A stretch of 64,000 bases of DNA from Calditrichota bacterium (GTDB lineage Bacteria; Calditrichota; Calditrichia; Calditrichales; J004). This document shows, in pieces, positions 18,252 through 27,301 of this stretch. The stretch is from NCBI GenBank assembly GCA_013112635.1, contig JABFGF010000002.1, positions 744,001 to 808,000 on the forward strand. Reading direction: 5' to 3'. The notes under the pieces are model-generated. The model worked only from the letters and a program-made list of their open reading frames with translations. It was not told where the DNA came from and searched no databases. The translations under genes were made by a program, and so were the position numbers. The first letter of the stretch is position 1, and the number at the start of each line of letters is the position of its first letter.

Positions 18252-20606
18252 TTAATAAGCAATCACCATTTCTAAAACTTCAAAAACCTTAGAAGATATC
18301 TCTGGTTCTATAGTTACCTTAACTTTAAAATCTTTGTGATTGACCGTAACAGTTTTTCTCCCTTTCTTATATCCCGGAAGTAAATTTTTAAACTCTTCAA
18401 TTGGATATAGACGACCGTATACATAAATTAATTTTGCAACCAAACTAGAAATTCGTTTTTGGTTTTTTTCATCTGAATTGCCTTCCAAAACTGGCTCTAA
18501 TAATCGCATTGCTAACAAATAGCGATAATACCAAATTCGGATTTGCCGGGGCGTTGCAATTGGCATTTTTGCTACAACACCTTCCAAGATTAATTCTTCA
18601 AATATTTCTAATTCAAATTCATTTGAGGAATCTGATTTTTCTTGTTCAGATCGAACAATCTTAATATCTGCATAATTTTCCAGTGAATTATTTTGTTTTG
18701 CTATCCGCTCATTATTAGGATCACCCGTTTTTTCATTTGCACTGTTTTTCTCTTCGGAACCGGGAGAAGCTTGGCCGGCATCATTGACCTTGAAAATATC
18801 TTCTGGGTTTACAACTATGCGGCCCGATTCTTCATCATCGGAAGTTAGGCTTTTGAAAAAATTACCCATTTGATTGCTGGTAAGCTGCATCAACTTAATG
18901 CCCGTGATAAAAAGCTTATCCATATATTCACGGGTTAAGTTATTTATATAGTCTTTATATTTAATAGTGTTTTCGAACCATTTTTCATCAACAAGTTTTT
19001 CATATTTTTTAATGATTGCCCTTTTTAGAATTCGTTCATCCACGGCCGAAAGGACTATCATTCTTTTTACTAGGTTTTCATCTTCCAGCATAACACGCAA
19101 TGCATCAACAATTTGAATAATTTTTTCTTCGTCACAGCGATCGATATCATCAACAAATAATAATAATCGTTTTTTTAGGGGATTAGGAAACCACGCTTCT
19201 AGCAATACAACTAATTCTTTTTGAATCTCTGCTTGTGTTCCTAGCAAACCGGTAAAGGATACTTTTTTTGTAAGCCTCTCGTAGAGATCCATGGCTTTCG
19301 TGCTAAAGTTTTTTTTAAGTTTATCATAAATAAGTATTAATAAGGATGGAATGGCAAAGCCGGATGTAAGAACAAAATATTTATCCGTTATTTCAGAAAG
19401 ATTAATCTTACCTAAAATGGACTCAAGTGTACCAGTTAAAAACAATCCAAAATAGCCAACTACAGAAACCGCCAAAAAAGTAAAAAGTGGTTTTTTCCAA
19501 ATACCCCGGAACATGTTTAGCTTGAACTTTCGCCAGGTCGATACAATTGGCCTAAATAGAAAAAAAATATGTTTACTTTTTATATAATGGTTTGCCAGTA
19601 TTTCATAAAGGTAAGCCCAAGAAGCTGGTGTGTCTTGATATTTCCAAGCCTGAAACTCGACAGCTACAAAATGTGGTTTTTTTTCATTTGTAATGATTTT
19701 CTTAACCTGTTCCCAAAAATACGTCTTACCCCGCCCCCATTGGCCAAAGATCCCGACGAACTGGCCACGTTCAGAACGAAAATTAGTTAGCAATTGGGCC
19801 ATTAAACCGGCATGGCGCTCAACATCTAATGCGGGTTTGGTTTTATGACTAACAATAGAAAAAATCGTTTTTTTTACAAATTCGGAAGTTGAACCGACAA
19901 GTTTTGAGACCTGCTCCTCGACAAATTTCCCTACTTTATCCCCAAGACCAGGTTTTTCAGGATCAGCCGTTTTTTCCAAAGGTAGGTTAATATAGGCTGC
20001 TCCACCAGATTGGTAGCGGTCAAATAATTTTGTGTAGTTGATGGATTCAAGGGCTTTGTAGAAGTTGTTTTCAACTTCATCCCAGTTTTCAGGATGAGTT
20101 GTTCTTGGCCATATTGGGCGTTGATAAAAACTTTCTACATTTTTTCTGCCTTTGGAAAAAGGCATTTTTATTAAAAATTCGTAGTCATCCCGATGAACTG
20201 AATTCAATTCAAAATCATTCAATGTAGCACTGGCTGCCAAAGATGCTGCTGATAAAACATAAGTGTTATCATTTATTGCTCCTAATGCAGCAAAAGAAGA
20301 AGATCTTGCATATGCAGCTTTTGGGTTAGGAATTGGTGCATAAGATGCTATAATAGGTTCATTGGTAATATCAACAGTACTATTTAATTTATTTACGCTA
20401 AAAAGAATGGCCTTATGTACTGCTTTTTCAATCTCTAGTAAATACATCCTGTTAAATGCACCCCAAAAACTGAAATTACCACGTTCGCCAATTATTGGCC
20501 AAACACGCAAAGCACAACGAGCAGCAAAAGCAACCATAGCCTCATGTGGTAACTGGCTAAGTTCTTCTTCTGTAACGGGTTGCATTTTTTGTGGTTCTAC
20601 TGCCAT
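18252..20606 (-). CDS. KAP-type P-loop NTPase with two membrane segments
   Basis: A 784-residue protein if started at ATG 20606. The frame is open to 20723, but those 39 extra codons translate a dispersed-repeat sequence and have no ribosome site, so the shorter start is preferred. Walker A (GQWGRGKT) is at residues 288-295 and Walker B (LLLFVDDIDRCDE) near 481-493. Two membrane helices lie between them (about 373-393 and 409-427), the defining KAP layout. About 230 residues before the P-loop form an uncharacterised domain (AARCALRVWP near the start), and a low-complexity acidic/Asn-rich linker sits near 615-665. KAP NTPases often occur in plasmid maintenance or phage-defence settings; the role here is unknown. 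Dispersed repeats lie at both ends. Confidence 0.86.
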   Translation of the reverse strand: MAVEPQKMQPVTEEELSQLPHEAMVAFAARCALRVWPIIGERGNFSFWGAFNRMYLLEIEKAVHKAILFSVNKLNSTVDITNEPIIASYAPIPNPKAAYARSSSFAALGAINDNTYVLSAASLAASATLNDFELNSVHRDDYEFLIKMPFSKGRKNVESFYQRPIWPRTTHPENWDEVENNFYKALESINYTKLFDRYQSGGAAYINLPLEKTADPEKPGLGDKVGKFVEEQVSKLVGSTSEFVKKTIFSIVSHKTKPALDVERHAGLMAQLLTNFRSERGQFVGIFGQWGRGKTYFWEQVKKIITNEKKPHFVAVEFQAWKYQDTPASWAYLYEILANHYIKSKHIFFLFRPIVSTWRKFKLNMFRGIWKKPLFTFLAVSVVGYFGLFLTGTLESILGKINLSEITDKYFVLTSGFAIPSLLILIYDKLKKNFSTKAMDLYERLTKKVSFTGLLGTQAEIQKELVVLLEAWFPNPLKKRLLLFVDDIDRCDEEKIIQIVDALRVMLEDENLVKRMIVLSAVDERILKRAIIKKYEKLVDEKWFENTIKYKDYINNLTREYMDKLFITGIKLMQLTSNQMGNFFKSLTSDDEESGRIVVNPEDIFKVNDAGQASPGSEEKNSANEKTGDPNNERIAKQNNSLENYADIKIVRSEQEKSDSSNEFELEIFEELILEGVVAKMPIATPRQIRIWYYRYLLAMRLLEPVLEGNSDEKNQKRISSLVAKLIYVYGRLYPIEEFKNLLPGYKKGRKTVTVNHKDFKVKVTIEPEISSKVFEVLEMVIAY

Positions 20607-20643
20607 GGGATTCTTCACTTCACTTCGTTTCGTTCTGAATGAC
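20607..20643 (-). repeat. dispersed repeat at the 5' end of the KAP gene
   Basis: On the minus strand it begins GTCATTCAGAACGAAACGAA and continues GTGAAGTGAAGAATCCC, resembling the GTCATTCCGAGCGAAGCGAGGAATC repeat type found between genes in many bacteria. It is translated into FRTKRSEVKNP in the long version of the KAP frame, a tell-tale of repeat-derived extensions. Confidence 0.5.
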
Positions 20644-20730
20644 AAAAAAGGTTTTGGCCTCTTTCGCTTTACGGTGAAAACTATTTGCAATATAGTCCGT
20701 GTTTTTCTTTCAGGCAATTTCATTTATGTG

Positions 20731-20829
20731 ATGTTTGCCAATGGCTTTATTCTTGGAAGAATTGTAAGTTCAGCTGAACTTCTTAAAAAAGATGTCGTTA
20801 CTCAAATTCAAAATCAACTAACATTGTAA
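20731..20829 (+). other. possible gene remnant, 32 codons
   Basis: A short frame from ATG 20731 to TAA encodes 32 residues (starting MFANGFILGRIVSSAELLKK) that read like the end of a real protein: mixed hydrophobic core, amphipathic helix, ordinary codon use. It stops 7 bases before the next gene. Frame continuity upstream is lost in the repeat and the KAP coding strand. It may be the tail of a displaced gene or a very small protein; I do not recognise it. Confidence 0.25.
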
Positions 20830-20836
20830 TAACCTG

Positions 20837-22015
20837 ATGATAAAATCGATTATTTTTGCTGCTATACTTTTCGTATTCACACTTCAATCTTACGCGCAGG
20901 ATTCCTCGTTATGGACACCCCCGGAGAAAGATTCCCTGCTGGTAATTCTCGATCATGCCTATAACCTGGAATTTGACTCCTTTGAGAAAAAAGTAGACGC
21001 CTATCAAAAAAAATATCCCGATCGTCCTGAAGCTTTGTTTGTCGACGTTGTGGCTTTATGGATCAAAGTAACAACTGATCTGCATAATCCAAAATACAAT
21101 GAAACCTTTGATGAAGCACTTGATAATATTAGCGATAAACTGGATGATTTTGATGATGACCACCCGCTTTACGAAGTAGCTCAGTTTTATGTAAATGCCA
21201 CTGCCGGGTTTAAAGCCATTATGCATGTTGCCAGAAAAAACTGGTTTTCTGCCGCTTTAGAAGGCCGTGTTGCAGTTCGTGGAATTGAAGATGCGCTGGA
21301 AGGAAAAATCCCAAACCCTGATGCAAAATTTGGCACAGGGCTTTATCTATATTATGCCGATTTAATCCCCAACCGATACCCAATCTTGAAACCGTTATTT
21401 ATCTTTTATCCGGATGGTGATAAAAAACGTGGACTTACGGATTTACAGGAAACAATTGATACCGGTATTTTTGCCAGGGTTGTTGCAGCATATATGAATA
21501 GCGTAATTTTATTTACTCGGGAAAAGAAATACGCAAAAGCATTTAAGATTATGAAGGAGCTTTCAGATACTTATCCTCAAAACCCAATATTTTTGATGTG
21601 GCAAATAAGTATCGCCACACGTATGCGCAAACACAGTTTGGCGCTTGATTTGCTTGATATTTATACGGAACGTACACAATCTTCCAAGCCCTTTTATCCT
21701 GAACATAAAATGCGTATTGTAAACTTTCGCTATGGGGTTATTTATTACCAGGCCGCCAAATATGAAAAAGCGCTAACATATTTATCTGAAGCACAAAAGC
21801 CGCTTGAACAACCAATGGAAAGTTATCTTGAACGGTATAAGGTTTACTCAATTCTGCAATCGGGTTATTGTTTTAAAAATTTAGGCCGCTTGGAAAAGGC
21901 AAAAAGTATGTTTGAATTGATACTGACTATGAAAGAATATCGCCGCAGCCATGACGTAGCTCTCGACTATTTAAAGCGGTTGGAAAAACTCTCTAATAAA
22001 AAAACCGGATCATAA
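20837..22015 (+). CDS. secreted TPR-containing protein of unknown function
   Basis: A 392-residue protein with a signal peptide (residues 1-20, ending QSYAQ) and several tetratricopeptide-like helical pairs, clearest at about residues 215-260 and 300-375 (for example YAKAFKIMKELSDTYPQNP and YEKALTYLSEAQKPL). It is probably periplasmic. The ribosome site is poor; ATG 20837 is the only start that includes the signal peptide. The stop codon lies inside the hairpin at 22002-22028. No family name can be given; similar TPR proteins in FCB bacteria serve as scaffolds. Confidence 0.75.
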   Translation: MIKSIIFAAILFVFTLQSYAQDSSLWTPPEKDSLLVILDHAYNLEFDSFEKKVDAYQKKYPDRPEALFVDVVALWIKVTTDLHNPKYNETFDEALDNISDKLDDFDDDHPLYEVAQFYVNATAGFKAIMHVARKNWFSAALEGRVAVRGIEDALEGKIPNPDAKFGTGLYLYYADLIPNRYPILKPLFIFYPDGDKKRGLTDLQETIDTGIFARVVAAYMNSVILFTREKKYAKAFKIMKELSDTYPQNPIFLMWQISIATRMRKHSLALDLLDIYTERTQSSKPFYPEHKMRIVNFRYGVIYYQAAKYEKALTYLSEAQKPLEQPMESYLERYKVYSILQSGYCFKNLGRLEKAKSMFELILTMKEYRRSHDVALDYLKRLEKLSNKKTGS

Positions 22016-22028
22016 AATGATCCGGTTT
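22002..22028 (-). terminator. terminator for the minus-strand secreted-protein block
   Basis: AAACCGGATCA (22002-22012) pairs with 22018-22028 across a TAAAA loop; on the minus strand it is followed by a T-run. It ends the long minus-strand block and overlaps the stop codon of the convergent TPR gene, so it may serve both. Confidence 0.8.
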
Positions 22029-22038
22029 CTAATAGTTT

Positions 22039-24057
22039 CTACTTTAACAATGTCATTTTTTTCCTGAGACGCTGCTGGTCTGAACTTACCTCATAAATAT
22101 AAATTCCCGAAGCAAAGTTTGATGCATTAAACTCAACTATATGAAACCCGGTATTTAGGAATCCTTTTTTAATTGTGGTAACAACCCGACCGGAAATATC
22201 ATAAATCTTGATAGATGTTTCTGAGGGCTTGTCTAAGTAAAAGCGGATTTTTGTCGCCGGGTTAAATGGATTTGGATAGTTCTGGTAAAGTGTAAATTTC
22301 TGAGGAATTGTTTTGACTTCAGTATCATCGATATTATTTGGATCGATTTTTACAAATCCAGGCTCATTTGTTTTCGTCCAAAATAAACTGGAATAAAGAG
22401 GTGTGCCATTATTGGTAGCTCCATTGTCAAAAGATTGGATATAATAATAGTAATCATTGCCTGGGCTAACATCTTTATCCTCATAATGATTTACAACCTG
22501 AGGATTGTCTGTATTTAAGCCACAACTATAAATTTGTTCAAAAGTTGTATCGGGTCTATTCAACGCTCGAAATATTGAATATCCTGCAAAATTTTCATCC
22601 TCCTCAGCATTCGAAGACCAGGTCAATTGTATATAATCATCAAAAGAATCTACTTTAAATGTATCGGGAGGAACCGGAGCATCTGGGATATTATAGCCAC
22701 CTTCATAATTTAAAACCGCATTTGTAAATGTATTAAATAATGAGTCCCTTCCAGTGAAAACCCATGCATTTTTAAATTCATCCCGGTTAGATGTTGTAGT
22801 ACCATCTGGTAAACTAAAAGGTGCATCCCCGTTTAACCATTCATCACCTACACTATAACATAATTCCCGGCTTAACCCAGCGACGCCTTCTGCAATTATT
22901 ATTCTTATACTATCTTCCGGTGCCAGGTTATAAGGGCCAAATCCCTGAGTATGGGAATAACCGCCTGGTGTACCCCCAAACAGATCGGTATACCCATTTC
23001 CAACCGCATCAGCATGCCTAACAATTGCATGCCCTTTAGCCATTGCTGCATATTCGGCAACCATTTTTGTAGAGTCGAAATGGCTGTTATTGGCAGTGAT
23101 ACTTTCATCGGACCCGAGATAATGTGTTGTCGAAGGTTGGTTTGGGTCATTAGAATTATCCTCAGCGGACTTATCTGCATGCAGTACAACACTACCAACA
23201 AACTGTGCAGCACCCAAATGCCCATCACCTCCTGTATTAGGCCCGCCGATTAAATTCGCTGATTCTTGTGAATGTCTGCCAAGCCAGGAATATAACGCCC
23301 TGAATGGATCTTCTGATCCTGGGTCTTCACCTCTAACGTCAAGCATAGTGCTTTTTCCCCACGAAGTTGATTGAGGTGCAAAGTTATATCCATATGGACC
23401 AATTTCACGGGTTGGTGCATATCTGTATTGAAAAAAGAAAACCACATCCTTTAACGTTTGATTAACGGTGGATCCATCCTTATCAAATATTCCAGTATTT
23501 TTAAAAACATATTCGTATATATGGTAGTTGTCATGATTTTGCTGGCTGAAAGCATAAATCTTGCGAGTCATTGTAATGCCAATTCCGGTATTTACAACAT
23601 TATATAGCATTCTATCTGAAACAAGATTTTTGTCAATTTCATCCACAAGGTCGGCATAAAGATTATTTGTAGCGGGAGTCCCGTCTACTTTAACAACTGG
23701 ATGATGGTACTTTCCAACAAGCCTAAACTCAACAGGCATAAATTCGCTTTCTTCATTTAAGACCCGCGGTCCATTGTGCACAACTTTGTGAGAAAATAAT
23801 TTTCCTTCTAGCAAAGGATCATTGTAATCAACTGTCCCAATCCACAGTGCCTTAGCGACTTGCATGTCTTGAAATTTATAAAGTGCCGGGAAACGTAAAC
23901 CATCTTGTTGGTCTGAAATTATTCCACGCCTGCCAACTTCCCTCTCGGCTCCAGAACTGGAATACCAATTATGAAGGTCTCCAATAGCAATCCACTTATT
24001 CTCATCAGCAAAAAGTTGTACTTGCAGTATAAGCAAAAAAATAAATATTTTGTGCAT
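22039..24057 (-). CDS. secreted FN3-containing protein with NYPNPFNP sorting domain
   Basis: A 672-residue secreted protein: signal peptide (1-17), a large beta-rich N-terminal region (about 20-455), a fibronectin type III-like domain (about 465-570) and an 85-residue C-terminal domain of the type IX sorting class (FTLYQNYPNPFNP at its start, MTLLK at its end). The N-terminal region is a close paralog of the product of 37126-39192 (shared WIAIGDL, SHKVVHNGPRVLNE, MTRKI.AFSQQ.HDNY), but the C-terminal domain is different from that paralog's and differs at only 2 of 85 residues from that of the neighbouring hydrolase (24152-27274). Last gene of module A; followed by a terminator. Confidence 0.85.
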   Translation of the reverse strand: MHKIFIFLLILQVQLFADENKWIAIGDLHNWYSSSGAEREVGRRGIISDQQDGLRFPALYKFQDMQVAKALWIGTVDYNDPLLEGKLFSHKVVHNGPRVLNEESEFMPVEFRLVGKYHHPVVKVDGTPATNNLYADLVDEIDKNLVSDRMLYNVVNTGIGITMTRKIYAFSQQNHDNYHIYEYVFKNTGIFDKDGSTVNQTLKDVVFFFQYRYAPTREIGPYGYNFAPQSTSWGKSTMLDVRGEDPGSEDPFRALYSWLGRHSQESANLIGGPNTGGDGHLGAAQFVGSVVLHADKSAEDNSNDPNQPSTTHYLGSDESITANNSHFDSTKMVAEYAAMAKGHAIVRHADAVGNGYTDLFGGTPGGYSHTQGFGPYNLAPEDSIRIIIAEGVAGLSRELCYSVGDEWLNGDAPFSLPDGTTTSNRDEFKNAWVFTGRDSLFNTFTNAVLNYEGGYNIPDAPVPPDTFKVDSFDDYIQLTWSSNAEEDENFAGYSIFRALNRPDTTFEQIYSCGLNTDNPQVVNHYEDKDVSPGNDYYYYIQSFDNGATNNGTPLYSSLFWTKTNEPGFVKIDPNNIDDTEVKTIPQKFTLYQNYPNPFNPATKIRFYLDKPSETSIKIYDISGRVVTTIKKGFLNTGFHIVEFNASNFASGIYIYEVSSDQQRLRKKMTLLK

Positions 24058-24115
24058 TCGCTATTCTCCAAAAATTTGATATCGTCCTAAAGTTAAGCTG
24101 TGAATGTTTCAAAAA

Positions 24116-24141
24116 AAACCGGATTTTAAAAAATCCGGTTT
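24116..24141 (-). terminator. terminator between the hydrolase and the last gene of module A
   Basis: AAACCGGATTTT (24116-24127) pairs with 24130-24141 around a 2-base core, followed on the minus strand by eight T. It lies just after the hydrolase stop, so the last gene (22039-24057) may be expressed at a lower level or from its own start. Confidence 0.75.
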
Positions 24142-24151
24142 AAATAGCCTC

Positions 24152-27100
24152 TTACTTTAACAAAGTCATTTTTTTCCTGAGACGCTGCTGGCCTGAACTT
24201 ACCTCATAAATATAAATTCCAGAAGCAAAGTTTGATGCATTAAACTCAACTATATGAAACCCGGTATTTAGAAATCCTTCTTTAATTGTAGTTACAACCC
24301 GTCCGGATATATCATAAATCTTGATAGATGTTTCTGAGGGCTTGTCTAAATAAAAACGGATTTTCGTTGCCGGGTTAAACGGATTTGGATAGTTCTGGTA
24401 AAGTGTAAATTTCTTAGGAACTGTTTTGATTTCAGTTTCACCAATACTTGATGGATCTATTGATTTTTTTACAATCCTAAGATCATCAAAATAAATATGA
24501 CCTGTTGAAGTTGCGGTTGAGTCATAAGTTAACTGGTGACTATCAATCCTGTAAGATGCTCCATTTAATACTTTGTCCGGGCTAATCCAACTACCAACCT
24601 GACTTGGATTATTTAAATCCCATTCCACCAAACGCCAACCAATCCAATCAATTGTTATCCACTGCGAGACTTCGTGATCAGACCAGTTGGACCCATGTTT
24701 TTCATCAAGTGCAAACCTGTATTTGTTATTACTACCATCTCCAAAAATATAAGTTTGAAGGACATAAGTTGTATCAAACGTTATTCCACGGGGTGTTCCT
24801 CCGGACAAGTACTCCCTTAGTAAATGTGACCCCGATGAAAGGTCCCAACCATATTTCAAACTCCCAGCTTTTTTTATATTTGTTGAGGGTACATAAATTT
24901 GAGAGGAGTAATTCCACTTTGTTTTGCTAACAATTATACCAACCGTTGATCCACTGCCTTCAGGATTCCACCAATCACCTGGCTGAGAAAAGTTTTCAAT
25001 CATTTTTATTTCTGCGTAATACTCTGCGGCCGTCATAAAGTTATATGTAAAATCTTCTCCTAGCAGATTGCCAATTGTGTCTGTGATAGCGCTGCTTAAG
25101 AAAATGGTATATTCAGTCGAAGGATTTAATTCTTCCTTTGGTGTTATAGTAATAACAGATTTTTCATCTATCAAAGTCACTAAAACATCCGCTTCAATGC
25201 TTGCTGAATTTGTTGACAAATATACATTTTCTTCTGTGACTGTCTCAGCATCCAACTCTTCGTTAAAGATAATTGTTATAATATTCTGAACATCAAATTT
25301 GTCATTATCCTCATTATCGTTCGGATAGGTGTATTCTACATTTGGAGCTACGTCATCAAAGGCTTTTGTGAAGAAGTTAATAACGTAATTGTCTCCTTCA
25401 ACTCCATCTGAATTGCCATCAATACTTTTTCCATTAATATCTTTAACACTATTGGTAATTGTGAGCTCATAAGCCGATGCAAAAGTTAAATTATCTTGCA
25501 GAATTATGGACAGGGTTTTATCATCATTGCTCCAATTATATCCAGTAATAGTTACTGCCGGATCAAATAGAACATTGCCATCAATTGTTTCCGTATCTAT
25601 TGTTTTGGAAAAATTGATTGTGATTTCCTTTGTTACAGGAATAGTATCACCCTCATTCATCCCAGCTGATAAAACAACCGGTGGTAGTGATGGTATGGAA
25701 TCTGATACAGCAATTTGAGATAAATCCGACTCATTCCAATAGCGGTTCATTGTTGTAGCATAATAATGATATGTTCCATCGAAATCCTGGATTCCGCTAA
25801 TAACGTCATCATAAGTAAAGGCCTGATCATTAAAAAATAAGTCCAGAATTTCATCATTGTCCGGGTTATAATTATCATCTTCTGATCTGTATATTGCAAA
25901 CCAATGATCTGACCCACCTGTGTTTGGTGTTACTTCTATTTGGTATTTTAATGAATCAAGCTTTGTAACTGCAAGAGATGGGGCTGTGGGTATTGCATCT
26001 GAAATTAGTTTTGTATCCCGGATTTTTGTCTTATTTGCAAAAAATGTGTCTCCTGCTTTTTCCCAATAATCTTTGTCGTCCCAGCTTCCGTAGCTAAAAA
26101 ATTGCGTACCATCAACCCACGGGATAGTTCTTAACCTTTCAATAATAGACGGGTGGTTATTCCAATCGCTTCCAAAATTATACGATCCCGGCCCAACCGT
26201 GTATAACCTTCCTGCCGTAATTCCAGGTCCTATCCAGCTTTCCCAACAACTTGGGCAACTGCCTTTTAGCATATCGTAAAAGCCTTCTTTTGTAGTCCAG
26301 TGATAATGCATTCCGATCAATTGTTCGATGTACCCTTTGTTAAACCAAAGCGCTGCGTCCTGATAAACTACATTATAACCATTCCAACCACTCCAGTTAT
26401 ATTTGCCAAGAGCTGCGGGAGAAAGCCTTACATAAGGCTTCACACTTTGTACTGAATCATGTAGTGTTTTCACAAATTCAGTTACACTCCAACGCCAGTA
26501 ATTTTCCCACGAAACAAAAGGTGTTCCCGGAACACTATCAGGCACACCAGCTGAAAACGGGTGTTCAACATCGTACAAGTATCTTCCACCGGCTGCATTG
26601 ATCAGTGCTTTAGTTTGCTCTTCGGTAAGCGGCTTATCAAGTAGTTTTTCTTTTTCAGATTGCTTTCCAAATACACTTGATGACAATGTACTTGAATATT
26701 CATTCCAACGAATATAATCGAGATGCAATCCATCTATATCGTAATTATTAACTATTTCCATTGCTACATCTGTTGTATAATCACGTACAGCTTTTAGTCC
26801 CGGAGAAAGAGCACGCGAGGATGTCATCGCATTTCCATTTTGATCACGGCAAACCCATTCCGGATGTTCTGCCGCAGGTGTTCCCGGGTCGGTGTGAGAA
26901 GCTGAAAAAACATTGAACCAGGCATGTATTTCCAAACCACGGGCGTGTGCCTGTTCAATTGCATATTCAAAAATATCATAGGTTGCAGGGTCTACATTTG
27001 GATAATAAGATCCAACAGGTTCATAAGAAGAATTATAATATGCTGAGCCTCCTTGCCTTACTTGCCAAAGAACTGCATTCATATTTGCCTTTTTAACATT

Positions 27101-27274
27101 GTCTAAAACTTTATTTATTCTTGCTTTGCTCTCTTCAACATTATCAGACCCACTGCTATGTTCCCATGTTATTACCCAGGCAGATCTAAATTCTTCGTTG
27201 TTTCCTGCATATGCGTTTATCAAAAAAAGAAAAAGAACCATGTAAGCGGTTCTTATTATGGTGGCTTTGATCAT
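24152..27274 (-). CDS. family-10-like glycoside hydrolase (GHL10/DUF187), multidomain, with sorting domain
   Basis: A 1040-residue secreted enzyme. After a signal peptide, residues about 28-410 form a GHL10-type TIM barrel: FRSAWVITWE opens it, and IDGLHLDYIRWNEY carries the acidic strand end typical of the family. Two Ig-like domains of the bacterial Big_5 type follow (about 535-640 and 650-745), then a jelly-roll-like stretch (about 755-930) that could bind carbohydrate, then an 85-residue NYPNPFNP sorting domain. GHL10 proteins act on bacterial glycans; some relatives attack peptidoglycan-type or other polysaccharides, so the substrate is open. It follows the secreted partner gene by 27 bases, within the operon of receptor 1. 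Confidence 0.88.
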   Translation of the reverse strand: MIKATIIRTAYMVLFLFLINAYAGNNEEFRSAWVITWEHSSGSDNVEESKARINKVLDNVKKANMNAVLWQVRQGGSAYYNSSYEPVGSYYPNVDPATYDIFEYAIEQAHARGLEIHAWFNVFSASHTDPGTPAAEHPEWVCRDQNGNAMTSSRALSPGLKAVRDYTTDVAMEIVNNYDIDGLHLDYIRWNEYSSTLSSSVFGKQSEKEKLLDKPLTEEQTKALINAAGGRYLYDVEHPFSAGVPDSVPGTPFVSWENYWRWSVTEFVKTLHDSVQSVKPYVRLSPAALGKYNWSGWNGYNVVYQDAALWFNKGYIEQLIGMHYHWTTKEGFYDMLKGSCPSCWESWIGPGITAGRLYTVGPGSYNFGSDWNNHPSIIERLRTIPWVDGTQFFSYGSWDDKDYWEKAGDTFFANKTKIRDTKLISDAIPTAPSLAVTKLDSLKYQIEVTPNTGGSDHWFAIYRSEDDNYNPDNDEILDLFFNDQAFTYDDVISGIQDFDGTYHYYATTMNRYWNESDLSQIAVSDSIPSLPPVVLSAGMNEGDTIPVTKEITINFSKTIDTETIDGNVLFDPAVTITGYNWSNDDKTLSIILQDNLTFASAYELTITNSVKDINGKSIDGNSDGVEGDNYVINFFTKAFDDVAPNVEYTYPNDNEDNDKFDVQNIITIIFNEELDAETVTEENVYLSTNSASIEADVLVTLIDEKSVITITPKEELNPSTEYTIFLSSAITDTIGNLLGEDFTYNFMTAAEYYAEIKMIENFSQPGDWWNPEGSGSTVGIIVSKTKWNYSSQIYVPSTNIKKAGSLKYGWDLSSGSHLLREYLSGGTPRGITFDTTYVLQTYIFGDGSNNKYRFALDEKHGSNWSDHEVSQWITIDWIGWRLVEWDLNNPSQVGSWISPDKVLNGASYRIDSHQLTYDSTATSTGHIYFDDLRIVKKSIDPSSIGETEIKTVPKKFTLYQNYPNPFNPATKIRFYLDKPSETSIKIYDISGRVVTTIKEGFLNTGFHIVEFNASNFASGIYIYEVSSGQQRLRKKMTLLK

Positions 27275-27301
27275 GATATTTCCTGTATTTTCATTTAAGT
27301 T

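Noticed and set aside
20607-20723. 39-residue N-terminal extension of the KAP protein
   Set aside because: It translates a dispersed repeat (FRTKRSEVKNP) and has no ribosome site; ATG 20606 is preferred, though not proven.
20362-20829. 155-codon plus-strand frame over the KAP gene start
   Set aside because: Most of it is antisense to conserved KAP coding sequence; only its last 32 codons lie outside and are listed as a possible remnant.
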